This document shows positions 1-7,157 of a stretch of 64,000 nucleotides of DNA, piece after piece. How positions within the stretch are numbered: position 1 is the stretch's first letter; each line of letters opens with the position of its first letter. Under the pieces are notes generated by a model, which had not been told where the DNA came from, searched no databases, and worked only from the letters and a program-made list of their open reading frames with translations. The position numbers and the translations under genes were made by a program. Origin of the DNA: Candidatus Woesearchaeota archaeon (GTDB lineage: Archaea; Nanoarchaeota; Nanoarchaeia; Woesearchaeales; JAGVZT01); NCBI GenBank assembly GCA_017608295.1, contig JAFCGF010000001.1:1-64000 (forward strand), given 5' to 3'.

Positions 1-39
1 GATTCTGCCTCGGGTCCTCGCCCCTGCCTCCCTAACTAT

Positions 40-630
40 TCATACGCTCCTTCTGAAGTCACCTCCTTGGTAACACTCTACTTGCGCGCCTCGTGGCGCG
101 ACTGAGGGATGGTTATGAACCAAGACAAGGGCTGCAGCGCTCTCGAGCAGTGCGGTCTTGAAAATCTCCCTCGGATGCACTAGGCTTGCGTTCAGGCTGC
201 CTATAGTGATAGTGTGCTTGCAGAGCAAGCCGTTCCGCGCGTCTAGATACAGGCTGATGAAATGCTCTCGAGTGGCAAGGCCGAGTTCAGGGCGCACAAT
301 AGATACTACATCTTCGGCATTCGCTATCCTCTTCTTTTTTTCCCTTGGATAGGCTTGAAGCCTACGTGAGAACTCAAAGGCAGCGACAATGGCACTTGCT
401 TTTCCAAAACTCACTCCCTTGAATTGGCTGAGCCTTCCGGGAGATGATGTGGCAAGCCTTGGAAGTGGAAGCTCGTCGAGAATCGATGCAGAAAGCTCGA
501 TTACATTGCTTTTTTTAGTGCCGGTCCCGAGCAGGATAGCGAGAAGCTCGACGAGACTTAAGGCAGATACGCCATGGCGCCTCAGGCGTTCACGGGGTAA
601 GTCGTGGATTGGCATCTGTCTCATTCCCAT
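40..630 (-). CDS. radC: RadC-like JAB/MPN protein, C-terminally truncated
   Basis: RadC family protein of unproven biochemical role, named for DNA repair. An N-terminal helix-hairpin-helix region (FKGVSFGKASAI) precedes an MPN/JAB domain ending in LVLVHNHPS. In RadC the metal site continues with a conserved Asp about eight residues after HNHPS and about 50 further residues. Here HNHPS is followed by 21 unrelated residues (VAPRGAQ...) and a stop, and neither other frame restores the family sequence. A 6-bp hairpin (CGCGCC/GGCGCG, 88-105) lies exactly where homology stops. The ATG at 630 is preferred over an upstream TTG because homology starts there (MRQMPIHDLPRERL). Probably a decaying gene. 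Family call is firm; activity is doubtful. Confidence 0.8.
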   Translation of the reverse strand: MGMRQMPIHDLPRERLRRHGVSALSLVELLAILLGTGTKKSNVIELSASILDELPLPRLATSSPGRLSQFKGVSFGKASAIVAAFEFSRRLQAYPREKKKRIANAEDVVSIVRPELGLATREHFISLYLDARNGLLCKHTITIGSLNASLVHPREIFKTALLESAAALVLVHNHPSVAPRGAQVECYQGGDFRRSV

Positions 631-738
631 AATATTTTCCCTTATTGAACTATTCAAATGGCTTGCGCTTCAAAGAGTAGAATGTTTCCGGAAAAGTCAT
701 AATAGAGTTCACCTTTAATAAGTAGTCAATAATAGAAA

Positions 739-750
739 GATTTATAAATG
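739..750. promoter_or_regulatory. Near-palindromic TATA box in divergent region
   Basis: TTTATAAA core between the radC-like gene (minus) and the small ORF at 846 (plus). It could serve either strand. It predicts a leader of about 75 bases for the plus-strand small ORF and a similar one for radC. Confidence 0.45.
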
Positions 751-845
751 AACCAAGTCTCCCGGACAGTATTGAGAAACCGGAAGCCAAGTTGTAATCA
801 AGGGTTAATTCGGGATTCTCATACCAACTATAGGAGAAAACGGAG

Positions 846-980
846 ATGTACACAGACACGGACAGGCGAGTGTTGAGCGCCCTCAAGAAGAAAGGGTCCT
901 CGTTCAACTCGCTAATCAATAAGGGCCGCCTCAACCTAATGGATGAGATGGAGCTCGAGCAGATGTTCCTGAGTGAATAA
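846..980 (+). CDS. Small 44-residue protein of unknown function
   Basis: Short reading frame beginning MYTDTDRRVLSALKKKG and ending in TAA at 980. Support comes from a purine-rich ribosome-binding stretch (GGAGAAAACGGAG) directly ahead of the ATG, a TATA box about 100 bases upstream (739-750), and lack of any better frame in the 440-base gap between radC and dph2. The peptide is charged and helical, with no membrane segment and no cysteines. I do not recognise it. The long minus-strand frame over the same region (650-934) has no start signals and looks like a shadow. Confidence 0.5.
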   Translation: MYTDTDRRVLSALKKKGSSFNSLINKGRLNLMDEMELEQMFLSE

Positions 981-1099
981 GAACATCATACCTTAGCTCT
1001 TCACGTTATCCTATGTGCCGTTCTGCACCTCATTTCTCCCAACATGTTCTTTCCCATTCAGAAAGTTTTTTAGAGTCTTAGCAACGTCTTTCCTGAAGT

Positions 1100-1375
1100 A
1101 TGGGTGAATCTACAGATATTGAAGGGTATGATCTCGAGCTTAAGCGCGTTGTTACCGAGATAAAAAAGCAGAAGGCAAAGCGCGTGTGTATCCAGCTTCC
1201 AGATGGGTTGAAGCGGCATGCAGACGTAATTGCCAGGCACCTCAAGGAACAAACAGGCGCAGAGGTCGTTATCTGGGCAGGGAGCTGTTTTGGCGCGTGT
1301 GATGTGCCCCTTGAGGTGGAGCGCCTCGGGGTTGACATGCTCATCCAGTTCGGCCACACAGAATGGAGGGGGTAA
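1100..1375 (+). pseudogene. dph2: Dph2 N-terminal fragment (diphthamide synthesis)
   Basis: Residues 1-90 match the first domain of archaeal Dph2, the radical SAM-like enzyme that transfers a 3-amino-3-carboxypropyl group to the EF-2 histidine. Visible are YDLELKRVV, the QLPDGLKRHA block, GSCFGACD with the first cluster-binding Cys, and GVDMLIQFGHTEW. Dph2 normally continues for about 230 more residues with two further cluster cysteines; here a stop follows at once. The last codons double as the Shine-Dalgarno (GGAGGGGG) of the next gene. A TATA-like box at 1062-1075 lies 30 bases before the ATG, so the fragment may still be transcribed. It cannot hold the usual three-Cys cluster on its own. 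Confidence 0.8.
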
Positions 1376-1376
1376 G

Positions 1377-1808
1377 GTGTTTCAAGAATTTCTTGGGGCA
1401 GCGCTTGCATTCACAGGGCTTCCCCTTGGCTGGCTCCTTGCCAGCATCGCAGAAGAGGAAGTCAAACCAGGGGAGCCATTCTTCAGGATTCTCAGGGCAG
1501 CGCTCGCAGCGATGATTATCTGGTTCGGCTCAGCTTCATTTCTTTCTTCACTTATTGGGCAGTTCGCAGTCACTATTGGCATTGTATTTATCTTATCCAA
1601 GAGAAACCTGTTTTCAATCGCATACGCGCTCTGGGGCATCTTCTTAGGGCTGAATCTCGAAAACGACCTCACCTTACTCGCAGGGCTCATCTTCCTCTAT
1701 GGGATAACTGAGGCAGCACTGCGGTTCAACACAGTCAAGAGAGATAAAATGTTCATGCCAATTGATTTTTTGTTCTTCCTCGCGCTCGGTATCGGACTTA
1801 TTGTCTAA
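1377..1808 (+). CDS. Small multi-pass membrane protein
   Basis: About 143 residues starting at a GTG one base after the dph2 fragment stop, with GGAGGGGG a few bases ahead. The open frame extends upstream, but that part only mirrors dph2 in another frame. The protein has four to five hydrophobic helices (GAALAFTGLPLGWLLA, IIWFGSASFLSSLIG, FAVTIGIVFIL, DLTLLAGLIFLYG, FLFFLALGIGLIV). No motif reveals a function. The stop overlaps the stop of the convergent transporter gene by four bases (CTAA). Confidence 0.65.
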   Translation: MFQEFLGAALAFTGLPLGWLLASIAEEEVKPGEPFFRILRAALAAMIIWFGSASFLSSLIGQFAVTIGIVFILSKRNLFSIAYALWGIFLGLNLENDLTLLAGLIFLYGITEAALRFNTVKRDKMFMPIDFLFFLALGIGLIV

Positions 1809-3010
1809 ATGAACCAGTAGGCCAGCACAGGAATGAGCAGGCTGCCCAATAACATCCTTCTCTTTACACCCATCTTCTCGCAGAGTACGCCGAGGGATGT
1901 CGCTGCGACGAGAACCAAGAGCCCTGAGATACTGCTCAGCAGAAGGACAAGAGTCCCCATAAGAACCAGGACAGTGTATGCCAGCAGCCGCCTGGGAACG
2001 CGCTTCAGTAGAGGCATCATGCCTCTTGCGATAAGCAGCGTGGCAATAGATGAAAGTGCAGCGGCGAGAAACATCACCGCAAGTATCGCGAGAAGCGAGG
2101 AATCCGGCATCTGAAGCAGTGAATCAATCGCAATCACGATGCCATCTCTTGCCTTGTTGATGGAGAGCAGCGCAGATATACTCACGACAGTGCTCATCGT
2201 GGAAATCATGCCAAGCAATGTAAGGGAGCCGGCAGAAGGCAGCTTGCCGACTGCGGCGAGGGATATGGCAGAGGACTGGCTTCTCCCTATGCCTGGAAAG
2301 AGTACGAGAATCAGCGACGAAAGCGTGGCAGCGGCGATAATCTTCGACCAGGTCTCCTTCGCAAGTGTCAATACAGGCTTAAGGTGCTGCTTTGGAAACG
2401 CAGGCGCTGCCCCGGAAGTCAGGAGAAGGGAGGCGCAGCCAAAGAGCCCGGACATAAGGGGAAATACTGGCTCTTTGATACCTTGTTGAGTGAACGCGAC
2501 AATACCAACCAACCCTGATAAGAGAAAAATAGTGAGATTAGCGAGGCGCCGGTGCCATGAGCCAGGCCAGAGCATCCTTATACATATCGCAAGCAGGATA
2601 AAGCCAGTCCAGGGCTTTACTCCTGCGTATAATATGGGAAGGGCTTTCAGCAGGAGCGGGGGGCTGAGAGAGCCAAGGAAAAGGCCGGCAAGGCATCCCC
2701 TCAGCCACAAGCGAACTGCCTCCATCCCGAAACCGCGCTGGAGCAAATCCATGCCAGGTAGTGCTGACACACAGGAGTCCTCATCAACAGCCCCCAGGAA
2801 AAGCGTCGGGATAATATCAATGAAGCTATGTGTCGTGCCCATCGCAAGCAGGAACACAGCAACAGCAGCACTATAGCCTGTGCGATGCAGCAGAGATAAC
2901 TGAGATAGCGCAATCGCAGAGAACAGGTTCACATGTAATCCAGGGACAAGGCCTGTAAAAATCCCTGCAAGGATGCCGAGAAGAGTCCCTCCTAGAATAT
3001 CAAGAAGCAT
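1805..3010 (-). CDS. TctA/DUF112-family membrane protein
   Basis: A 401-residue polytopic membrane protein of the archaeal TctA-like family (COG1784). The signature is the N-terminal segment GIFTGLVPGLHVN, followed by a conserved acidic loop (FLGAVDEDSCVSALPG) and a duplicated bundle of hydrophobic helices. TctA proteins are the large permease of tripartite carboxylate carriers, but archaeal members usually stand alone without TctB or TctC, as here, and their substrate is unknown. It starts four bases after the upstream OB-fold gene ends, which suggests co-transcription. Confidence 0.8.
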   Translation of the reverse strand: MLLDILGGTLLGILAGIFTGLVPGLHVNLFSAIALSQLSLLHRTGYSAAVAVFLLAMGTTHSFIDIIPTLFLGAVDEDSCVSALPGMDLLQRGFGMEAVRLWLRGCLAGLFLGSLSPPLLLKALPILYAGVKPWTGFILLAICIRMLWPGSWHRRLANLTIFLLSGLVGIVAFTQQGIKEPVFPLMSGLFGCASLLLTSGAAPAFPKQHLKPVLTLAKETWSKIIAAATLSSLILVLFPGIGRSQSSAISLAAVGKLPSAGSLTLLGMISTMSTVVSISALLSINKARDGIVIAIDSLLQMPDSSLLAILAVMFLAAALSSIATLLIARGMMPLLKRVPRRLLAYTVLVLMGTLVLLLSSISGLLVLVAATSLGVLCEKMGVKRRMLLGSLLIPVLAYWFI

Positions 3011-3014
3011 ACCA

Positions 3015-3398
3015 TCACCTCATATGAAGGGCGTCAGCGATAATCTCTTCCTTGCTACGCCATTCCTGCACTCTGCCATCGACCCGCACAATATCTCCTT
3101 CAGAAATGTTCAGGGTCTTGCGGGGGAATGCCACTACAGCGACTCTGTCGACAAAAGGAAGGAGTTGCAGTTTAGTCACGGTTTCTCTTCTCGTGACATT
3201 GAGCACAGTCCCAGTTAAAGTCACTGGCTCACCGACACACCGCGAGAGGTCGCCGAGGTTATGCCAAGAGCCCGCAGCTGATGGTGCAGGGGGAGAAATA
3301 AGTCCATTATGGGATATCAGAAGCAAAAAAATCGCAATGCAAAAGGCGAGCAATGCAAGCACACCTGTATCTCTCTCCTGAAAGAGCCATCGCTTCAT
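3015..3398 (-). CDS. Membrane-anchored OB-fold protein
   Basis: A 127-residue protein with one N-terminal membrane helix (VLALLAFCIAIFLLLIS), a Ser/Pro-rich linker, then a domain resembling the nucleic-acid-binding OB-fold: GEPVTLTGTVLNVT, a central LQLLPFVDRVAVVAF strand pair, and NISEGDIVRVDGRVQEW. The topology predicts the domain outside the cell. Such domains often bind DNA or oligosaccharide, but nothing here decides which. It lies just upstream of the TctA-like gene, probably in the same transcript. Confidence 0.6.
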   Translation of the reverse strand: MKRWLFQERDTGVLALLAFCIAIFLLLISHNGLISPPAPSAAGSWHNLGDLSRCVGEPVTLTGTVLNVTRRETVTKLQLLPFVDRVAVVAFPRKTLNISEGDIVRVDGRVQEWRSKEEIIADALHMR

Positions 3399-3460
3399 AA
3401 AAACAGCCCTTTAGCAAGCATTGATTAACTCTACTGAGAAAAAGCCGAAAGTCTTCCGGC

Positions 3461-3769
3461 TCACACGAACTCAACGCGCTTTGCCCTGAAGCCCTTCTTC
3501 TGCACCTGTGTTTTTTTGCACTTAGAGCAGGTGTACCTCAGGTCAGTCTTCTTCGAGCCCTTCTTTCCCGTGGCTTTGAATTTACTAATAGCGGGCTTAG
3601 AATAACGTCCAAGGTTTCCATGGCCGCGGGCTTTGCCACGCTTCCTGGCCCGGTGCTTTGAGCCATAAGTCAGGCTGCTCGCATTACGGCGCTTTGCCTG
3701 CTCAATCTTGTGCTCAGTATGCTTCTTGCACTTCGGGCAGTACTTTTTCGTATTTTTAGGAAGCTTCAT
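3461..3769 (-). CDS. rpl44e: 50S ribosomal protein L44e
   Basis: Basic 102-residue protein matching archaeal L44e (eukaryotic eL42) over its whole length, starting MKLPKNTKKYCPKCKKHT. Two CxxC pairs, CPKC near residue 11 and CSKC near residue 81, form the zinc site. The Gly/Arg-rich middle (RARKRGKARGHGNLGRYSK) contacts rRNA in the family. A TATA-like CACTTAAAAAG lies about 30 bases ahead of the ATG. The usual partner S27e is not adjacent; GINS lies immediately upstream. Confidence 0.95.
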   Translation of the reverse strand: MKLPKNTKKYCPKCKKHTEHKIEQAKRRNASSLTYGSKHRARKRGKARGHGNLGRYSKPAISKFKATGKKGSKKTDLRYTCSKCKKTQVQKKGFRAKRVEFV

Positions 3770-3824
3770 AGCAGTGTGGGGAAGAATATGTTCTTTTTAA
3801 GTGTTGTGCAGAACTCTCCTCTTT

Positions 3825-4406
3825 TCAGCCGAGAGAAGCGGCGCGCTTCTTTTCGATGAGGACTTGGGCTATTTCTGTAGGAAGAGTGGCCATGTCGCCA
3901 GGCTCAAAGGGGCCATATATCTCGAGCTCGGTGCCGACAAACTTGGGCACATGCAGGATGAACTGCACAAGGACAGTCTCTTTCTGCCCTTCTGGCTTCT
4001 CTTCCTGTTTCTCTGCCGCCGGAGTGCCTCCTAAGTCGCTTCCAGGCACTTCCCCCCTCAAGAGGCGGGCAAGCACCTCGCCACGGCTACCTTTTAGCAG
4101 AGTGAGAACCTGGTCAAATAGTTCCAACTCTGGCTTGAGAAGCCCCTGTGTGCTCACCTGAGAGCCCCGTGCAGCCACAATCGCGAGATTAACAATCTTC
4201 CTCTCCCTCATCTCATAGATATCCCTCACGAGCTTGTGGATGTTCTGAAGCTGCTTGACATTATCACCTTCACTGCTCTTCTCCTTGAGATAAGCGACAA
4301 AATCCTCGTAGAATGTGGCTGGGAGCTGTTGGAGCTCCTCTTTCCGCTCATTTCTAAAGAGGTCAAACAGGGTCTCGTAGGTGATGTTGATGCTCTGTCC
4401 TCCCAT
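3825..4406 (-). CDS. GINS complex subunit (Gins51/Gins15-like)
   Basis: Replication factor that joins MCM and the RecJ/Cdc45-like protein in the CMG helicase. The N-terminal A domain starts NITYETLFDLFRNERKEELQ, with the QLPATFYED and helical segments typical of archaeal Gins51. A Gly/Glu/Pro linker (GTPAAEKQEEKPEG) leads to the small C-terminal B domain (HVPKFVGTELEIYGPFEPGD). The frame is open to 4499, but the TATA box CTTATATATC at 4431-4440 puts transcription start near 4408. ATG 4406 then gives a near-leaderless message and the family's usual N-terminus. Divergent from the radical SAM gene. Confidence 0.85.
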   Translation of the reverse strand: MGGQSINITYETLFDLFRNERKEELQQLPATFYEDFVAYLKEKSSEGDNVKQLQNIHKLVRDIYEMRERKIVNLAIVAARGSQVSTQGLLKPELELFDQVLTLLKGSRGEVLARLLRGEVPGSDLGGTPAAEKQEEKPEGQKETVLVQFILHVPKFVGTELEIYGPFEPGDMATLPTEIAQVLIEKKRAASLG

Positions 4407-4430
4407 AGTAAGCATGAAAGCCTGCGTGCC

Positions 4431-4475
4431 GATATATAAGATTTTGTATGCTTTCTCTGAAAGGATTTTAAAGCC
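4431..4475. promoter_or_regulatory. Divergent promoters for GINS and radical SAM genes
   Basis: CTTATATATC on the minus strand (4431-4440) is 29 bases from the GINS ATG at 4406. On the plus strand a TTTTAAA element near 4466-4472 is 29 bases from ATG 4498. The two core promoters are about 30 bases apart, back to back. Confidence 0.6.
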
Positions 4476-4497
4476 TTGGGCACTTCCAGTGAAAGGC

Positions 4498-5724
4498 ATG
4501 ACAGCAATTGAGCTTGAGCATACGCATTTCGTCGAGGACGGAGATGGCGTAAAGGGAGTATTCTACACTCATTTCGAGTTCAAGCTCTCGAAAGAGGAGC
4601 TTTCCCGGATGGACAGCACTTACACTGTCAAGGATGGCGCCCTCATCTTCGACTCAGATGACAACAAGGTCGAAAGAAGAGCATATCAGTTGATAGAAAA
4701 TAAGATGTCACAACTCAGGAGCAGGCTAAGTGGGAAACCTGCTGTATATATAGATGATACGAGCGGAATTCCTTTGATTGGAAGCCTGAGCTTCGGGCTT
4801 ATCGACCGCGATACGAATTGTATTGAGATCCGGCCTAACACAAGCTGCAACCTCTCCTGCCTCTTCTGCTCTGTCGGGGAGGGAAAGAAGTCTTTCAACA
4901 CGACTGAATATCTCGTCGAGGCTGATTATCTTGTTTCCGGACTGAAGGAGCTTGTCGCCTTCAAGGATTGCGAAGTCGATGTGCATATCGGCTGCCAGGG
5001 CGAGCCCACACTCTATGCGCGCCTTGAAGAGCTGATATCAAAAATCCGCGCGATTCCAAAAATGCGGAACATCTCCATGGTCACTAATGGCGTTCTGCTC
5101 GACGAGAAAAAAGTGAAGGCGCTGGCAGACGCAGGGCTTACCCAATTGGATCTGAGCATCAATGCGCTCTCTGAAGATACTGCGACTGCGTTGGCTGGCT
5201 GCACTTTCCCCCTTGAGCGCGTGAAGCGCGTGGCTGCAGAGGCAGCCAAGCACCTGAAGCTTGTCATTTCTCCAGTCTGGGTTCCGGGCATGAATGACAA
5301 TGAGCTTGATGAGCTCATCCTGCTCACTAAAAAGCTCAATGCGCGGATTGGCATCCAGAATTACCTCCCGTACAAGTACGGCCGCAATCCTGTCAAGCCT
5401 GTATCAATGACGGAATTTGAGAAGAAACTCGTGGCTCTCCAGATCACACATAATGTCCAGCTACTCATGGGTCCTGATGACTTCTCTATCGTACCCACAA
5501 AGAAGCTGCCAAAGCCTTTCAAGCGGGGTGATGTGGTCGAAGGGAATATTATTGCTCCTGGGCGCCACCCAGGGGAAAAGCTTATCGTCGCAGGAAATCG
5601 TGTGGTGACAGTGAGTGGCTGCAGGCAGGAGTCTGGAAAAGTAAAGGGAAGGATTACCCGCTCAAAGCACAATATCTTCTACGCAAAGCGCATCTCGAAG
5701 TATAGGGGTGCACGTATCACCTGA
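4498..5724 (+). CDS. Radical SAM protein with C-terminal TRAM-like domain
   Basis: A 408-residue archaeal radical SAM protein (COG2100-like). CNLSCLFC at residues 117-124 is the CxxxCxxC motif for the 4Fe-4S cluster and S-adenosylmethionine. HIGCQGEPTLY and ISMVTNGVLL are the typical strands of the partial TIM barrel. The last 80 residues (FKRGDVVEGNIIAPGRHPGE ... GKVKGRI) resemble a TRAM domain, which binds RNA in tRNA-modifying enzymes. An RNA-modifying role is therefore plausible, but the substrate is unknown. ATG 4498 is chosen because a TTTTAAA promoter is 29 bases upstream; the frame is open further back only as antisense to GINS. Confidence 0.8.
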   Translation: MTAIELEHTHFVEDGDGVKGVFYTHFEFKLSKEELSRMDSTYTVKDGALIFDSDDNKVERRAYQLIENKMSQLRSRLSGKPAVYIDDTSGIPLIGSLSFGLIDRDTNCIEIRPNTSCNLSCLFCSVGEGKKSFNTTEYLVEADYLVSGLKELVAFKDCEVDVHIGCQGEPTLYARLEELISKIRAIPKMRNISMVTNGVLLDEKKVKALADAGLTQLDLSINALSEDTATALAGCTFPLERVKRVAAEAAKHLKLVISPVWVPGMNDNELDELILLTKKLNARIGIQNYLPYKYGRNPVKPVSMTEFEKKLVALQITHNVQLLMGPDDFSIVPTKKLPKPFKRGDVVEGNIIAPGRHPGEKLIVAGNRVVTVSGCRQESGKVKGRITRSKHNIFYAKRISKYRGARIT

Positions 5725-5730
5725 TGAGCA

Positions 5731-5781
5731 TTGTTATAATTAGTTATACAAAATTATATATATAGCTAGATAGTTATAACT
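5731..5781 (+). repeat. Helically phased GTTATA repeats before an ATPase gene
   Basis: Three copies of GTTATA at 5733, 5743 and 5773, spaced 10 and 30 bases, so they face the same side of the helix. The last is part of a perfect palindrome, AGTTATAACT (5772-5781), ending three bases before the ATG. The tract is almost pure AT and also contains the likely TATA element (ATTATATATATAG). It looks like an operator with a core promoter inside it. Confidence 0.5.
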
Positions 5782-5784
5782 ACT

Positions 5785-7071
5785 ATGGTAGTTCAAATAG
5801 AAGCTTTCGTCGGAGATATTTGGGAATTATACGGTGTTAAGGACAACCCCTTTTCGACCTCACCAATCTTAGTAAAAGGTGGAATCATCCCTCTTGAAAG
5901 TTTTGTAGGGAGGGAAGAGAATGTAAAACGGCTAGGAAAAATCTTTGGATCAAAGGGTGGAAGCAGGACGTTAATATATGGTGATGTGGGAGTTGGTAAA
6001 ACATCTTTTGTAAATTATGTTAGGGGTCTTGCTGTAAAAAAAGGCTTCTTCACGCCATTTAAGGAAATTGCTGTTCAAGACGATTGGGATTCGATGACAT
6101 TCGTCCTAAATACTCTAGCGAGCCTATATTCTACTCTTACTTTGCTTAAGAAATGTCCTGTATCTAAGGATAGTATGGAAAAGTTGCAGACGCTTCTTGA
6201 TATTGGTCTTTTAGATTATGGAGTGAGTCTCTCCATTGCAGGGTTTGGAGGAGAAGTGAGTAAGGATAGAAAACCCGCTACATCTCTAACATCAATAATG
6301 GTTCAAAATTTCTTCCAGTCTATTATCTCCGAAATTGTGAAGAAGAAGGGTACTGAAGTTATTATTCATTACAACAACTTAGAATTATTACCTGAAAAAA
6401 AGTTAAGAAAATTATTCAACAACTTGAGAGATTTCTTCCAAACTCCAAGAGTACATTTTGTATTCGTAGGAAATCTTTCAGTCCATTCTAGTTTTCAGAC
6501 AATCCCAAGAATCTCCTCGATACTCACTGACACTCCAATTCAAATAGAGACTTTCACATTGAATGAAGTAAAACTTATTCTCTCAAGAAGACTTGAGATC
6601 TTAAGAATCAGTGATGATCTTAATTATATTGTACCTTACACTCATGATGCTTTGAAATCCCTCTTTGAATTGTGGGGAGGGAATATTCGGAATATCCTTA
6701 ACAGTCTATCAACTGCAATAAGAGAGTTAACAAATGAAAATCCAATTATTTTAGACGCTAACTCATTAGCAATCACATTAAAGTCAGTAGTGGAAAAAAG
6801 ATATTTTCCAAAGTTAACACCTAGAGCAAAGGATGTATTATTAGAGATTATCAAACATCAAGAAATCACTAATAAATCTGTTTCAGATAAGATGAAGATG
6901 GCAAGTCCAAATGTATCCAAATACATTAAAGACTTAGAATCTGCCGGTTGCGTTTACTTAAGGAGAAAAAACAGCCGCGATAAATTTTGGAGTGCAGATC
7001 CGAAACTCAAATGGATGTTATTAAAACATACAGATCGAAACCAAAAAACGCTGCGACATTTTTCCATTTGA
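5785..7071 (+). CDS. Orc1/Cdc6-like AAA+ ATPase with winged helix, AT-rich
   Basis: A 428-residue P-loop ATPase. Walker A is GDVGVGKTS (66-74). The expected Walker B strand, EVIIHYNNLELL (191-202), has Asn-Asn where Asp-Glu normally sits, so hydrolysis may be lost or altered. A FVGREENVKRL segment before the P-loop and a C-terminal winged helix (TPRAKDVLLEIIKHQE ... SPNVSKYIKDLESAGCVYL, about 345-400) resemble Orc1/Cdc6-type or MarR-like ATPases of archaeal plasmids. Composition is far more AT-rich than both neighbours and codon use is different, which suggests recent transfer. No other mobile-element gene is next to it. Phased repeats lie directly upstream. Confidence 0.7.
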   Translation: MVVQIEAFVGDIWELYGVKDNPFSTSPILVKGGIIPLESFVGREENVKRLGKIFGSKGGSRTLIYGDVGVGKTSFVNYVRGLAVKKGFFTPFKEIAVQDDWDSMTFVLNTLASLYSTLTLLKKCPVSKDSMEKLQTLLDIGLLDYGVSLSIAGFGGEVSKDRKPATSLTSIMVQNFFQSIISEIVKKKGTEVIIHYNNLELLPEKKLRKLFNNLRDFFQTPRVHFVFVGNLSVHSSFQTIPRISSILTDTPIQIETFTLNEVKLILSRRLEILRISDDLNYIVPYTHDALKSLFELWGGNIRNILNSLSTAIRELTNENPIILDANSLAITLKSVVEKRYFPKLTPRAKDVLLEIIKHQEITNKSVSDKMKMASPNVSKYIKDLESAGCVYLRRKNSRDKFWSADPKLKWMLLKHTDRNQKTLRHFSI

Positions 7072-7094
7072 AATTGAAGATAATTCTCTCTGTC

Positions 7095-7147
7095 CACTGA
7101 GAAAAAAAAGAAAGAATAAAAAAAATAAAAAAAGGGCTTTTCAGCCC
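7095..7147 (-). terminator. Hairpin plus T-tract terminator after the S-layer gene
   Basis: Read on the minus strand: GGGCT, loop GAAA, AGCCC (7134-7147), followed by T7 and more T-rich sequence. It sits about ten bases after the S-layer stop and resembles an intrinsic terminator; archaeal RNA polymerase stops at such T-tracts. The A-rich plus strand also follows the ATPase gene. Confidence 0.7.
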
Positions 7148-7157
7148 GTTTTTCTGC

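Noticed and set aside
650..934. Minus-strand frame of 94 residues between radC and dph2.
   Set aside because: No ribosome-binding site; its promoter region would overlap the better-supported plus-strand small ORF, and the peptide looks random.
1230..1376. Upstream extension of the membrane-protein frame at 1377.
   Set aside because: This part only reads dph2 in another frame; a GTG with a strong Shine-Dalgarno at 1377 explains the gene.
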